The notes below the pieces were generated by a model that was not told the DNA's origin, did no database searches, and was given only the letters and a program-made list of their open reading frames with translations. DNA of 64,000 nucleotides from Firm-04 sp045600205 (lineage in GTDB: Bacteria; Bacillota; Clostridia; Oscillospirales; Ruminococcaceae). This document shows positions 44,712 through 53,201 of this stretch, piece after piece (positions within the stretch are counted from its first letter, which is position 1; each line of letters opens with the position of its first letter). A program made the translations under genes and the position numbers. The DNA lies in contig JAZRXM010000029.1 of NCBI GenBank assembly GCA_045600205.1, positions 124,001 through 188,000 on the forward strand, written 5' to 3'.

Positions 44712-45863
44712 TCAGCCCAGTGTTTCGTATATGGAAAACAGCTTTTCTGCGGCGTTTTCCCAGCTCATCTGCTCGGCGCGGGCAAGTCCCAGCTTTGACA
44801 TTCCTGCACGCAGTTCGGGTCTGGTCATCAGCTGCTCCAAGCCGTATTCGATTGCTTCGACCTGATACGGATTGACCAGAATTGCCGCTTTCCCAACTGC
44901 CTCGGGCAGCGAGGCTGCATTCGAGGTCAGCACGGGTGTGCCGCAAGCCATTGCTTCCAGCGGCGGCATACCGAATCCCTCGTAAAGTGACGGAAAAACA
45001 AATGCCGTTGCACCCGAATACAGTGCCGCCATATCCTCCGAGGGGATATAATTCGGGAATAGTACCCGATGCTCCAGATGCAGCATCTGCACGGTTTCAA
45101 AGATGCTTTCGTACATCCAGCCCTTGCCGCCAGCCAGCACCAGTTTCGGCACTTCGCCATGATATTTCTGACAAAGCAGCGCGTATCCCTGAATCAGTCG
45201 CTCCAGATTTTTACGCGGCTCCAGTGTGCCGAGATAGAGGAAATATTCCCCGCTGATGTTGTGCGCAGCCTTGACCCTTGCGATTTCTTCCGCATCTTCC
45301 ACGGGATGAAACCGTTTGGTATCGACGCCGCAGGGCACAACTTCCACTTTGTCCGCATATTCAGGATAGTATTTTGCAATCTCCGTGCGGGAAAATTCGC
45401 TGTCTGTCACAATGCAGTCTGCGCGCTCCATGGATTTTTTCAGTCCCATGCGCAGCATTTCTCTGGTACGCAGGCGCACCGTTTCGGGATATGCGTGCAG
45501 TACCATATCATGCACGGTCACGACCGTTCTGCCGTGTACCTTTGGCGGGACGATATAATTGAAAAAGTGCGTAATATCTGCCCAATCTCCGAAAAATGCC
45601 GAATACGGCACCGGCACAAAGGTCGATGCCGTGCGGTAAAGCAGCGGTGACATGGTCGCAGAACGCAGCGGGATATTTTCCTTGCGGAATTTTTCCAGCC
45701 GCTTGATTTTTTCTTCGGGTGTGCGCAGCGAAAAATATTCGTAGCGATACTGCATTTCAGGGTGCAGCGTGGTCAAAGCGTCTACAAGATATGCCTCACA
45801 CCAGCCCACGCCTGAAATCAGATCCCCGACCAGCGGGGTTGCATCAAATGCAATGTGCTTCAT
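44712..45863 (-). CDS. Glycosyltransferase family 4 protein
   Basis: A 383-residue GT4 enzyme of the mannosyltransferase B type. It opens MKHIAFDATPLVGDLISGVG, has TVVTVHDMVLHAYPE, YLGTLEPRKNLERLIQGYAL and the donor-site EGFGMPPLEAMACGTPVL. The ATG overlaps the gmd stop by four bases. The immediate gmd linkage favours GDP-mannose or GDP-rhamnose as donor. Confidence 0.91.
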   Translation of the reverse strand: MKHIAFDATPLVGDLISGVGWCEAYLVDALTTLHPEMQYRYEYFSLRTPEEKIKRLEKFRKENIPLRSATMSPLLYRTASTFVPVPYSAFFGDWADITHFFNYIVPPKVHGRTVVTVHDMVLHAYPETVRLRTREMLRMGLKKSMERADCIVTDSEFSRTEIAKYYPEYADKVEVVPCGVDTKRFHPVEDAEEIARVKAAHNISGEYFLYLGTLEPRKNLERLIQGYALLCQKYHGEVPKLVLAGGKGWMYESIFETVQMLHLEHRVLFPNYIPSEDMAALYSGATAFVFPSLYEGFGMPPLEAMACGTPVLTSNAASLPEAVGKAAILVNPYQVEAIEYGLEQLMTRPELRAGMSKLGLARAEQMSWENAAEKLFSIYETLG

Positions 45864-46897
45864 GCGTTCAGACCCTTGACAGCGATCTCCTGCTTGACCA
45901 GTGCGAGATCATTGTTTGCCATACGGGATACCAGTTCATCAAACGCGATTTCGCGCTTCCAGCCAAGGATGCTCTCTGCCTTTTTCGGGCAGCCCAGCAG
46001 CAGTTCGACCTCTGCGGGACGATAGAATTTCTTGTTGACTTTGACAACGGTCTTGCCGTTTGCCTTGTTGATGCCGATGGTATCGACGCCTTCGCCCTGC
46101 CATTCCACATCAATGCCGACTGCGCGGAATGCGCACTCCACAAACTCGCGGACAGTTCTGGTTTCGCCCGTTGCAACGACATAATCATCGGGTTTATCCT
46201 GCTGGAGCATCAGCCACATCGCACGGACATAATCCTTGGAGTGTCCCCAGTCACGCTTTGCATCCAGATTGCCCAGCTCGACATATTCCTGAATGCCCAG
46301 AGAGATTCTTGCAGCCGCATCGGTAATTTTACGTGTGACGAATTCCTTGCCGCGGCGCTCCGATTCGTGGTTGAACAGGATACCCGAACAGGTGAACAGA
46401 CCAAAGCTTTCACGATAGTTTTTCGTGATCCAGTGACCGTAAAGCTTTGCTACGCCATACGGGCTGCGCGGATAGAACGGGGTGTTCTCATCCTGCGGGA
46501 TTGCCTGCACCAGACCGAACATTTCAGAAGTCGATGCCTGATAGAAGCGTGCGGTCGGCTTGACAATGCGAATTGCCTCCAGCAGATTGGTAACGCCCAA
46601 TGCGTCAATCTCTGCGGTTGCAAGCGGCTGTTCCCAACTGGTTGCGACAAAGCTCTGTGCTGCCAGATTGTATACTTCATCTGCCTGCGAAATTTTCATC
46701 GCGGAGATCAGCGACACGATGTCGGTCATGTCTGCGTAGATGAAGTGGATTTTATCTTTCAGATGTGTGACATTGCCGTAATCGACAACGCTCTTGCGGC
46801 GCATGATGCCGTATACTTCATAGCCCTTTTCGAGCAGCAGCTCTGCCAGATAAGAGCCATCCTGACCTGTGACACCTGTAATCAGTGCGTGTTTCAT
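45860..46897 (-). CDS. gmd: GDP-mannose 4,6-dehydratase
   Basis: A 345-residue NADP-dependent dehydratase converting GDP-D-mannose to GDP-4-keto-6-deoxy-D-mannose. ITGVTGQDGSYLAELLLEKG is the family N-terminus. QASTSEMFG holds the catalytic Thr/Ser-Glu and SPYGVAKLYGHW the Tyr-x3-Lys; NHESERRGKEFVTRKI and GNLDAKRDWGHSKDYV are diagnostic. The start at 46897 follows AAAGAGG. Confidence 0.97.
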   Translation of the reverse strand: MKHALITGVTGQDGSYLAELLLEKGYEVYGIMRRKSVVDYGNVTHLKDKIHFIYADMTDIVSLISAMKISQADEVYNLAAQSFVATSWEQPLATAEIDALGVTNLLEAIRIVKPTARFYQASTSEMFGLVQAIPQDENTPFYPRSPYGVAKLYGHWITKNYRESFGLFTCSGILFNHESERRGKEFVTRKITDAAARISLGIQEYVELGNLDAKRDWGHSKDYVRAMWLMLQQDKPDDYVVATGETRTVREFVECAFRAVGIDVEWQGEGVDTIGINKANGKTVVKVNKKFYRPAEVELLLGCPKKAESILGWKREIAFDELVSRMANNDLALVKQEIAVKGLNA

Positions 46898-46958
46898 AAA
46901 AAATACCTCTTTCATATATGAATGTACGATGTTTTGAGCGGCAGCCTTCTGCCAATAT

Positions 46959-48044
46959 TCAGAGCAAATCGCCTCTGCCCTGTTCGTGCAGCATTTCCGT
47001 TATTTTTTTGACATTCTGTGCGGAATCCGCATTGCAGACCAGCAGTGCATCGTCCGTATCCACCACGATGATGTTTTCAATGCCGACTGCGGCAATCAGC
47101 TTTTTGTTGCCTGCAAAAATGCAGTTTTTCGTGCCAACGGTCAGAATATCACCGTCACGGTAGTTGCCGTTGGTATCGGTTTTCGCAACACGCTTGAGCG
47201 CAGGCCAGCTGCCTACGTCATCCCAGCCGAAACTGCCCGGGATCACAAACAAATGCTCTGCGTGTTCCAAGACACCGAAGTCCACTGAAATGGATGGCAT
47301 CTGCGGGAATAATTCCTCCAACACTGCCTGAAATACATCCGTATCACAAGCGGCTTCGAGCTTTTCAGTGATTTCATAGACTGCGGGCAGATGTTGCTGC
47401 ACTGCATTCAGAAAAGTGCTTGCTTTCCATGCAAACATTCCGCTGTTCCACAGGAATCTTCCTGATTCCACGTAGCTGCGTGCAGTGACAATATCAGGCT
47501 TTTCTTTGAAGCAGTCTACCCGATATACACCGTCTGGAGTATCTGTACTGCGGGAAAATTCAATGTAGCCGTAGCCTGTTTCGGGGTAGGCGGGGGTAAT
47601 GCCGATGGTGACCAGATTTTCTCCCGCATTAGCCGCCTGTGCCGCGCAGCAAAGTATATCCATGCAGATGTCCTCATGGCGGATGAGATGGTCAGAGGGC
47701 AGCACCAGCATTACGGCATCGCCAAACCGCTTGCGAATGACTGCGGCAGCCAGTGCAATACACGGTGCGGTGTTGCGGGCGGCAGGCTCACAAAGCAGGT
47801 TTTCCTGCGGTATTTCTGGAAGCTGTTCCTTGACAAGATGCAGATAATTGGCATTAGTCACAACAAACACATGGTCTGCTTGCACCAGTCCGTTCAGACG
47901 GTTGAACGTCTTTTGGATCATGGTTTCGCCGTCACCTGTCAGTGATAAAAACTGTTTTGGGTAATTGGTACGGCTTTTTGGCCAGAAACGTTCACCTTTG
48001 CCGCCCGCCATGATCACGGCGGCGATATTCAGAGAATTATTCAT
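46959..48044 (-). CDS. manC: Mannose-1-phosphate guanylyltransferase
   Basis: A 361-residue nucleotidyltransferase making GDP-mannose. AAVIMAGGKGERFWPKSR is the pyrophosphorylase motif, EPAARNTAPCIALAA the family segment and FKEKPD the active-site loop. It lacks the C-terminal phosphomannose isomerase domain of bifunctional ManC. The start at 48044 follows AAAAGGAGC and overlaps the upstream gene by eight bases. It provides the substrate of Gmd. Confidence 0.95.
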   Translation of the reverse strand: MNNSLNIAAVIMAGGKGERFWPKSRTNYPKQFLSLTGDGETMIQKTFNRLNGLVQADHVFVVTNANYLHLVKEQLPEIPQENLLCEPAARNTAPCIALAAAVIRKRFGDAVMLVLPSDHLIRHEDICMDILCCAAQAANAGENLVTIGITPAYPETGYGYIEFSRSTDTPDGVYRVDCFKEKPDIVTARSYVESGRFLWNSGMFAWKASTFLNAVQQHLPAVYEITEKLEAACDTDVFQAVLEELFPQMPSISVDFGVLEHAEHLFVIPGSFGWDDVGSWPALKRVAKTDTNGNYRDGDILTVGTKNCIFAGNKKLIAAVGIENIIVVDTDDALLVCNADSAQNVKKITEMLHEQGRGDLL

Positions 48045-49449
48045 TGATATGCTCCTTTTCATCGGCAGTTTTTTCCTGCGGCGGAGATACGGCACTGACG
48101 GCTTCTTTCAGTTCCAGAAGCTCCTCAGCGTGCGTTTTCGGCGGGAAGAATGCTGTTTTTATTGTCATCAGCAGAATTTGCAGATCAAGCATCCACGAAT
48201 ACTGCTCAATGTACATCAAATCCATTTTCAGCTTATCAAACGGCTCGGTATCGTATGTGCCGATTACCTGTGCATAGCCTGTCAACCCCGCTTTGACCTG
48301 CAAACGATACAGAAATTCAGGGTATTTCTTGGCATATTCGGCAGTCAGTTCGGGACGCTCAGGGCGCGGTCCGACAAGGGACATTTCGCCGCGCAGGATG
48401 TTGATGAGCTGCGGCAGTTCATCCAGACGGAATCTGCGTAAAATGCGCCCCACAGGCGTAATGCGGCTGTCATGTTCCGCGGCAAGCACTGCAACGCCGT
48501 CCGATTCCGCATTGGGGATCATGCTGCGGAATTTCAGCACATCAAATTGTTTGCCGTCCCTGGTCAGGCGGGTCTGTCGGTAAAACACGGGACCGCCGTC
48601 CGATACTTTGATCGCGATGGCGCAGAGCAGCAGCAGCGGAAAAAGCAGCAGCAATGCCAACGCCGATACAAACAGATCAAAGCAGCGTTTTACGGCTCTC
48701 TGTCCGAGGGTCAGTCCCTCATTGCGGCAGAGGATTAGTGGTGTGTCAAACAGACGGATCTCCTCACCGCCGCGCATCAGAATATCCGAAACTTTTGGGG
48801 AAACGTAGGCTCTCATGCGGTGCGCGCAGCAGTGTTTGATCAGATCATTGCGCAGTTCAGCGGCAATATCGCAGAGAATGACGCCGTCAAAGCCCTCCAG
48901 AGTCTTGGTGATCGCGGGCAAGCCCTCGTCTGCGCTGATGCTTTCGCAAATCATATACTTGTCTACACGCATACTCATCTTCATGACGAGATCTGCGGCG
49001 TGCCGCGAGCCGTACACGATGACCAGACGGCGAGGCGGGTATAATCGAAAATAAAGCTGGTTGATCAGAACCGCCCAGCAGGCAATCAGCAGCCAGTCCA
49101 TCAGCGTCAGAATCAACAGCGGTGTGGGCGGAAGAAATCTTCGTCCGACCGTACTGATCTGGAAATAGCTGATGAAATTGACCATGGTGATCGCAATTGC
49201 CTGATAGTAGATCAGGTCGCTGCGTTTCAGATAGCCGTATCTGGTGCAGCCGTAAGCTTTGAAAAACACCCCTGTCAGCGCGGTATAAATCAAAATAACG
49301 ACCCAGTTGCCACGGCGGAAAAACGGTTCCACAATCACAGAGGCATAATAGTTCTGCCATACATACGCAAATTCCAGCGTCAGGATGCCGACCAGCAGCA
49401 ATCCTGAAACAGCAGATACCAGATGCCTGTATTTTCTGCGCTCGTTCAT
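48037..49449 (-). CDS. Polyprenyl-phosphate sugar-1-phosphate transferase (exopolysaccharide initiator)
   Basis: A 470-residue membrane enzyme that starts glycan assembly by moving a sugar phosphate to undecaprenyl phosphate. Four N-terminal helices and a nucleotide-binding-like domain (RRLVIVYGSRHAADLV) precede the C-terminal catalytic domain: RCFDLFVSALALLLLFPLLL, GPVFYRQTRLTRDGKQFDVL, KFRSM, RRFRLDELPQLINIL and VGPRPERPE. First gene of the 16-kb operon, with AAAAGGAG before the ATG. The sugar it transfers is not evident. Confidence 0.93.
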   Translation of the reverse strand: MNERRKYRHLVSAVSGLLLVGILTLEFAYVWQNYYASVIVEPFFRRGNWVVILIYTALTGVFFKAYGCTRYGYLKRSDLIYYQAIAITMVNFISYFQISTVGRRFLPPTPLLILTLMDWLLIACWAVLINQLYFRLYPPRRLVIVYGSRHAADLVMKMSMRVDKYMICESISADEGLPAITKTLEGFDGVILCDIAAELRNDLIKHCCAHRMRAYVSPKVSDILMRGGEEIRLFDTPLILCRNEGLTLGQRAVKRCFDLFVSALALLLLFPLLLLCAIAIKVSDGGPVFYRQTRLTRDGKQFDVLKFRSMIPNAESDGVAVLAAEHDSRITPVGRILRRFRLDELPQLINILRGEMSLVGPRPERPELTAEYAKKYPEFLYRLQVKAGLTGYAQVIGTYDTEPFDKLKMDLMYIEQYSWMLDLQILLMTIKTAFFPPKTHAEELLELKEAVSAVSPPQEKTADEKEHINE

Positions 49450-49511
49450 ACTTCTCCTTTTGCCATTCAAGGCAATCAGTTGGCGGAATCCCGCCATGTC
49501 CATACAGAGAT

Positions 49512-49540
49512 ATTATAACAAGTTTTCCCATTCTCGTCAA
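49512..49540 (-). promoter_or_regulatory. Promoter of the glycan operon
   Basis: On the minus strand TTGACG (49535-49540), 17 bases, TATAAT (49512-49517), 62 bases upstream of the first gene. It is the only clear promoter found for all twelve genes. Confidence 0.9.
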
Positions 49541-49549
49541 GCAAAATGC

Positions 49550-49585
49550 AGAGCCTTTGCTTTTCCTGTGAGAAGCAAAGGCTCT
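49550..49585 (-). terminator. Hairpin terminator after the metallophosphoesterase gene
   Basis: A perfect 13-bp inverted repeat, AGAGCCTTTGCTT with AAGCAAAGGCTCT, and a ten-base loop lie between the metallophosphoesterase stop (49627) and the glycan promoter. On the minus strand it exits into GCATTTTGCTT, a modest T-tract. Confidence 0.75.
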
Positions 49586-49626
49586 TGGTGTCAATTTTTG
49601 TACAGTTTTTGAGCGGTGTGTCGAAA

Positions 49627-50487
49627 TTACCGCGGAAGTTCCCCGTTTTGTGACATTTCAAGCTGCGGTTGCGATACGGAAGTAATCACACGCAGTTCAG
49701 GAGGATTGCCGAACCGTAGTTTTCCCAGCCCGCCGCTGACGATCATGGTCGTTTGTTCGAGGGTGTAGCAGCCCTTGTCGTATTTCGGGAAGAATTTGCG
49801 CTCAGGGGAGAGAAGCCCGCCGATTTTTGGCAGCCGCACGATACCGCCGTGCATATGTCCCGACAGTACCAACGCCGCGCCCCATTTCGCATAGGCTTCC
49901 AAAAACAGCGGATTGTGTGCCAGCAGCACCGTACCGGGCAGACAGTAGCCCAGCGCATCCGTGATATCCTCTGCGGTGCAGTCTTCCAGATCATGGTAGC
50001 TGCCTGCGATGCGGTAATGTTCCTGTTTGAGCGTCAGACCCGCAAAGGGAATTCCGTCAATGAATTCCGTGCGGTTTTCCAGATAGTGTACGCCGCAGCG
50101 CTCCGTGACCTGCCGATAGCGGTCGTAGAGAGCGGACGGCAGATCCAGTTCGTGATTGCCGGGCACCATGACGATCGTTGCCAGCCCGCGTAATTTCCAC
50201 AGCAGACGCTCCAGTTCGGAGAGGTCTGTCACCGTGCGCGAGATCTGATCGCCCGTCATCGCAATGACATCGGGGCGCAGAGAGCCGATTTTTCGGATCA
50301 GTCGGCTGTTGTGCGGTCCGAACTGTCTGCGGTGTAAATCGGAAACCTGTACAATGCGCGGCAGCGGCATCATACCGGAGGGCATTGTTACCTTGTCCTT
50401 CACAACAGCCAGCGGTACGACATTTTCCAATACCGCACCCGTCAGCAGTGCAGCTGCCGCGACACCTATCATCTGTACGCCGCTCAT
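49627..50487 (-). CDS. Calcineurin-like metallophosphoesterase (membrane-anchored)
   Basis: A 286-residue phosphoesterase. A hydrophobic N-terminus (MIGVAAAALLTGAVLENVV) is an anchor or signal. The dinuclear metal motifs are VQVSDLHRRQFG, MTGDQI, VPGNHELD, LLAHNP and LSGHMHGGIVRLP. It resembles YaeI/YkuE-type lipid or nucleotide phosphoesterases; the substrate is unknown. The start at 50487 follows AAAGGGGG. Confidence 0.9.
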   Translation of the reverse strand: MSGVQMIGVAAAALLTGAVLENVVPLAVVKDKVTMPSGMMPLPRIVQVSDLHRRQFGPHNSRLIRKIGSLRPDVIAMTGDQISRTVTDLSELERLLWKLRGLATIVMVPGNHELDLPSALYDRYRQVTERCGVHYLENRTEFIDGIPFAGLTLKQEHYRIAGSYHDLEDCTAEDITDALGYCLPGTVLLAHNPLFLEAYAKWGAALVLSGHMHGGIVRLPKIGGLLSPERKFFPKYDKGCYTLEQTTMIVSGGLGKLRFGNPPELRVITSVSQPQLEMSQNGELPR

Positions 50488-50506
50488 ACCGCCAAGCCCC
50501 CTTTTG

Positions 50507-51319
50507 TCAGAATAAATATGCGTCAAGTTCCCGTTTGTTGCGCAGTTTATCTATCCATTCTTCCGGAATTTCCTCAAAGCCATAGCGAATGCCCGCCAGT
50601 CCACCCGTGACCGCAGCGATCGTATCGGTATCGCCGCCCAGATTGACCGCTGTCAGCACCGCATCCGCGTAGCTGTCCGTATTCACCAGACACCACATTG
50701 CCGCACTCAGCGTATCCACGACGAATCCTGTGGAACGTACACGTTCTTTCGGCATTTTCCGCATCCGTGCGATCCATTCCTCCGATATATCGCCTGTTCG
50801 CATCAGCAGCCGCGCTTCGGAAATATACTGCCGACAGCACAGCTTTGAGATGTCGTGTGCGTGCGTCAGGGAACTGACTGCATTGATCTGTTCGTCATCC
50901 GCATCGGTGAAGGCAAGCGGCAAAATACGCATCAGCGAGCCGTTTCCGTTACTGCGCTCATCCGCTGCACCGCACAGAAATGACGGGATTCCGTCCATAT
51001 GCTTCTTCAGCGCCGTGCGGGTCGCCATGCCGATGTCGAATACCGAGCCGTTGCAGCTATATGCCGCATTTTCGTACCAGTCGCAGAATCGCTGCATCAT
51101 GTCATCGGGGTCAATTTTTCCGCCGCATGACTGAATCGAGGCAAGCGTTGCCAGCAGCATGGAGGTGTCGTCGCTCCAGGTGCCTTCCGGTTCGCTCCAT
51201 GTACCGCCGCCGATCATGCCGCTGCAATGAAATGAATCGCGGGTTTTGAATTCAAACGGGACACCCAGCGCATCTCCGATTGCAAAGCCGTAGACCGCCG
51301 CTTTCAGATGCTGTTTCAC
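50507..51319 (-). CDS. ADP-ribosylglycohydrolase family protein
   Basis: A 270-residue DraG/ARH-type hydrolase that removes ADP-ribose or related N-glycosyl groups. The two-metal Asp motifs are present: FAIGDALGVPFEF, TWSDDTSMLLA and NLGGDTDTIAAVTGGLAG. It starts with GTG at 51319, nine bases after AAAGGGG. No ADP-ribosyltransferase gene is nearby; the target is unknown. Confidence 0.93.
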   Translation of the reverse strand: MKQHLKAAVYGFAIGDALGVPFEFKTRDSFHCSGMIGGGTWSEPEGTWSDDTSMLLATLASIQSCGGKIDPDDMMQRFCDWYENAAYSCNGSVFDIGMATRTALKKHMDGIPSFLCGAADERSNGNGSLMRILPLAFTDADDEQINAVSSLTHAHDISKLCCRQYISEARLLMRTGDISEEWIARMRKMPKERVRSTGFVVDTLSAAMWCLVNTDSYADAVLTAVNLGGDTDTIAAVTGGLAGIRYGFEEIPEEWIDKLRNKRELDAYLF

Positions 51320-51361
51320 AGTCGATTACCCCTTTCCGAAAAATATACGCAGAATGATTGC

Positions 51362-51592
51362 TTATCGGCGGTCAAACTGTACGCATTCCGTACCCTGTAC
51401 CGTCACCGTGCCGTAATCGCCCTCGCAGATCAGACCGACCAGATTGGCAGCAACCTGCAATTCAAACCGCTCACCGCCGTCCTTTTTGCGAAGCATCAGA
51501 ATCATCACAACGAGTGCGGCGATGAACATGACCACGAAAATCACGATAGAACCGATGAAAATACCATTGAAATGATGCATTGTATCATTCAT
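51362..51592 (-). CDS. Small membrane protein with DUF2500-like C-terminus
   Basis: A 76-residue protein. One transmembrane helix (IFIGSIVIFVVMFIAALVVM) is followed by two basic residues and a beta-type tail containing GERFELQVAANLVGLICEGD and GTVTVQGTECVQF. That tail resembles the last strands of DUF2500 proteins, whose full length is about 120 residues; the central part is missing here. The start at 51592 is chosen for GGGAAG ten bases upstream; 51610 is also in frame but has no ribosome binding site. It lies 21 bases after the zinc permease gene. Confidence 0.65.
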   Translation of the reverse strand: MNDTMHHFNGIFIGSIVIFVVMFIAALVVMILMLRKKDGGERFELQVAANLVGLICEGDYGTVTVQGTECVQFDRR

Positions 51593-51613
51593 TTCCCATA
51601 TGCTTCCCATATT

Positions 51614-52435
51614 TTATTTTTTGATCTTGCCAATCACCGAGGCAATCGCAAATGCCGCCAGATTCGTCACGATCACGCTTGCACCGACCGCAGCATCCAG
51701 CCAGAGCGACAGCAGCAATCCAAGCAGAAAACATCCCACGGACACTGCCGCAGAGGTCAGAATGACACGCTTGAAGCTCTTGCAGAGGCGCATTGCGGTC
51801 ACTGCGGGGAAAATCATCAGGCTGGAAATCAGCAGTGCGCCCATCATCATCATGCCGAGTACGACCGTCACAGCCGTCAGAACTGCAATCAAAAGATTGT
51901 AAAACCGTACATTCAGACCCGTTGCGCGTGCGAAATTCTCATCAAATGTCACTGCAAAGATCTTGTCATAGAACAACAGATAGATCAGTACCACGCAAAT
52001 GCTCAGAATGACACTCAGAATGACGTCGGTACGTGTCATGGCGAGGATGCTGCCGAACATATAGTGGCTGACATCCGTGGTGAGATTTGCTTTGGAGGAT
52101 ACCAGAATACCGATTGCCAGTGCGGAGGTCGAAAACATTGCAATTGCCGTATCTCCGCGGGATTTGCCGCTTTCCGAAAGCCGCAGCAGAATATATGCCG
52201 CCACGATGACCACGGGGATTGTCACCTGCATGGGTGCCCAGCCCATTGCCACCGCAATGCACAGCGTACCGTAGCCGACATGAGAAAGACCATCGCCGAT
52301 CATGGAGCATCGTTTCAGGACGAGCGAAACGCCCAGCAGACTCGAACAAAGGCTTACGGCAATACCCGCAATCAGCGCAGGCAGCAAAATCACCGTGACG
52401 TATTCAGGCGTCAGAATTGCAGAAAGATTATTCAT
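51614..52435 (-). CDS. znuB: Zinc/manganese-type ABC transporter permease
   Basis: A 273-residue permease of the ZnuB/AdcB/MntB family with about eight helices. SLLGVSLVLKRCSMIGDGLSH is the family signature; GDTAIAMFSTSALAIGILV and ALLISSLMIFPAVTAMRL also match. AGGAGGCG precedes the start, which overlaps the ATPase gene by eight bases. Zinc is favoured over manganese because of the Zur-like regulator and His-rich loop of the binding protein. Confidence 0.92.
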   Translation of the reverse strand: MNNLSAILTPEYVTVILLPALIAGIAVSLCSSLLGVSLVLKRCSMIGDGLSHVGYGTLCIAVAMGWAPMQVTIPVVIVAAYILLRLSESGKSRGDTAIAMFSTSALAIGILVSSKANLTTDVSHYMFGSILAMTRTDVILSVILSICVVLIYLLFYDKIFAVTFDENFARATGLNVRFYNLLIAVLTAVTVVLGMMMMGALLISSLMIFPAVTAMRLCKSFKRVILTSAAVSVGCFLLGLLLSLWLDAAVGASVIVTNLAAFAIASVIGKIKK

Positions 52436-53198
52436 GGTCTGTCGCCTCCTGCACCGCGCCGTGATGATGTGCGCAGCATTCTCCGCCTTCCGCAACGCCT
52501 GACGCATCCAGAAAATGCCGTCCGACCTCGCTCTGCATATAATCCTGACAAGTGCCGAAAAAGCTCTCGCCGCGCCCGATGTGCAGGATGGTTTTTGCGT
52601 GGCGTACCGCGCATTCCACATCATGTGTTACCATGATGATCGTGATGCCGTGCTCCTCGTGAATATGGCGCAGAATGCCGTACAGTTCTGTCGTCACCAC
52701 AGGGTCCAGACCCGTTACGGGTTCGTCCAGCAGGAGCAGCTTTTTCGTAGCGCACAGGGCTCTTGCAAGCAGAACACGCTGTTGCTGTCCACCTGATAAT
52801 TCGCGGTAGCAGCGTTTGGCAAGTGCAGTGATCTTCATGCAGTCCATCTGCTCAGCCGCACGACGTTTGTCCTCTTTGGTATAGAACGGGTGCAGTCTGC
52901 TGCTGTTCAGGCATCCTGACAGCACAACCTCCTGCACGGACGCAGGGAAATCACGCTGAATCTCACTTTGCTGAGGCAGATAACCGATCTCGCTCCGCTT
53001 CAGTCCGTCACCGAGAATCAGCCTGCCCGCATCCACGGGCTTTAATCCCAGCAGGCATTTCATCAGCGTACTTTTGCCTGAGCCGTTTTCGCCCACGATA
53101 CACAGATAATCGCCTTTTTCTACGGTAAAGCTGAGATTTTGCATCACCGTCAGCGATTCATAGCGCAGGGTGATATTCTCACAGGTCAGATATGCCAT
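52428..53198 (-). CDS. znuC: Zinc-type ABC transporter ATP-binding protein
   Basis: A 256-residue ABC ATPase. Walker A is VGENGSGKSTLMK, the signature ELSGGQQQRVLLARAL, Walker B KLLLLDEPVTGLD, and the switch VTHDVE. The C-terminus is His/Cys-rich (GECCAHHHGAVQ), which may add a metal-sensing or binding tail. GAGGAGG lies 12 bases upstream of the ATG. Confidence 0.93.
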   Translation of the reverse strand: MAYLTCENITLRYESLTVMQNLSFTVEKGDYLCIVGENGSGKSTLMKCLLGLKPVDAGRLILGDGLKRSEIGYLPQQSEIQRDFPASVQEVVLSGCLNSSRLHPFYTKEDKRRAAEQMDCMKITALAKRCYRELSGGQQQRVLLARALCATKKLLLLDEPVTGLDPVVTTELYGILRHIHEEHGITIIMVTHDVECAVRHAKTILHIGRGESFFGTCQDYMQSEVGRHFLDASGVAEGGECCAHHHGAVQEATDHE

Positions 53199-53201
53199 GG
53201 T

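Noticed and set aside
46898..46958. Short hairpin (GGCAG/CTGCC) between manC and gmd as a terminator
   Set aside because: Only five base pairs with a weak T-tract; operon continuity is more likely.
51308..52636. Plus-strand open frame (442 codons) opposite znuB and its neighbour
   Set aside because: His/Gln/Cys-rich reverse frame of hydrophobic membrane proteins; no start signal.
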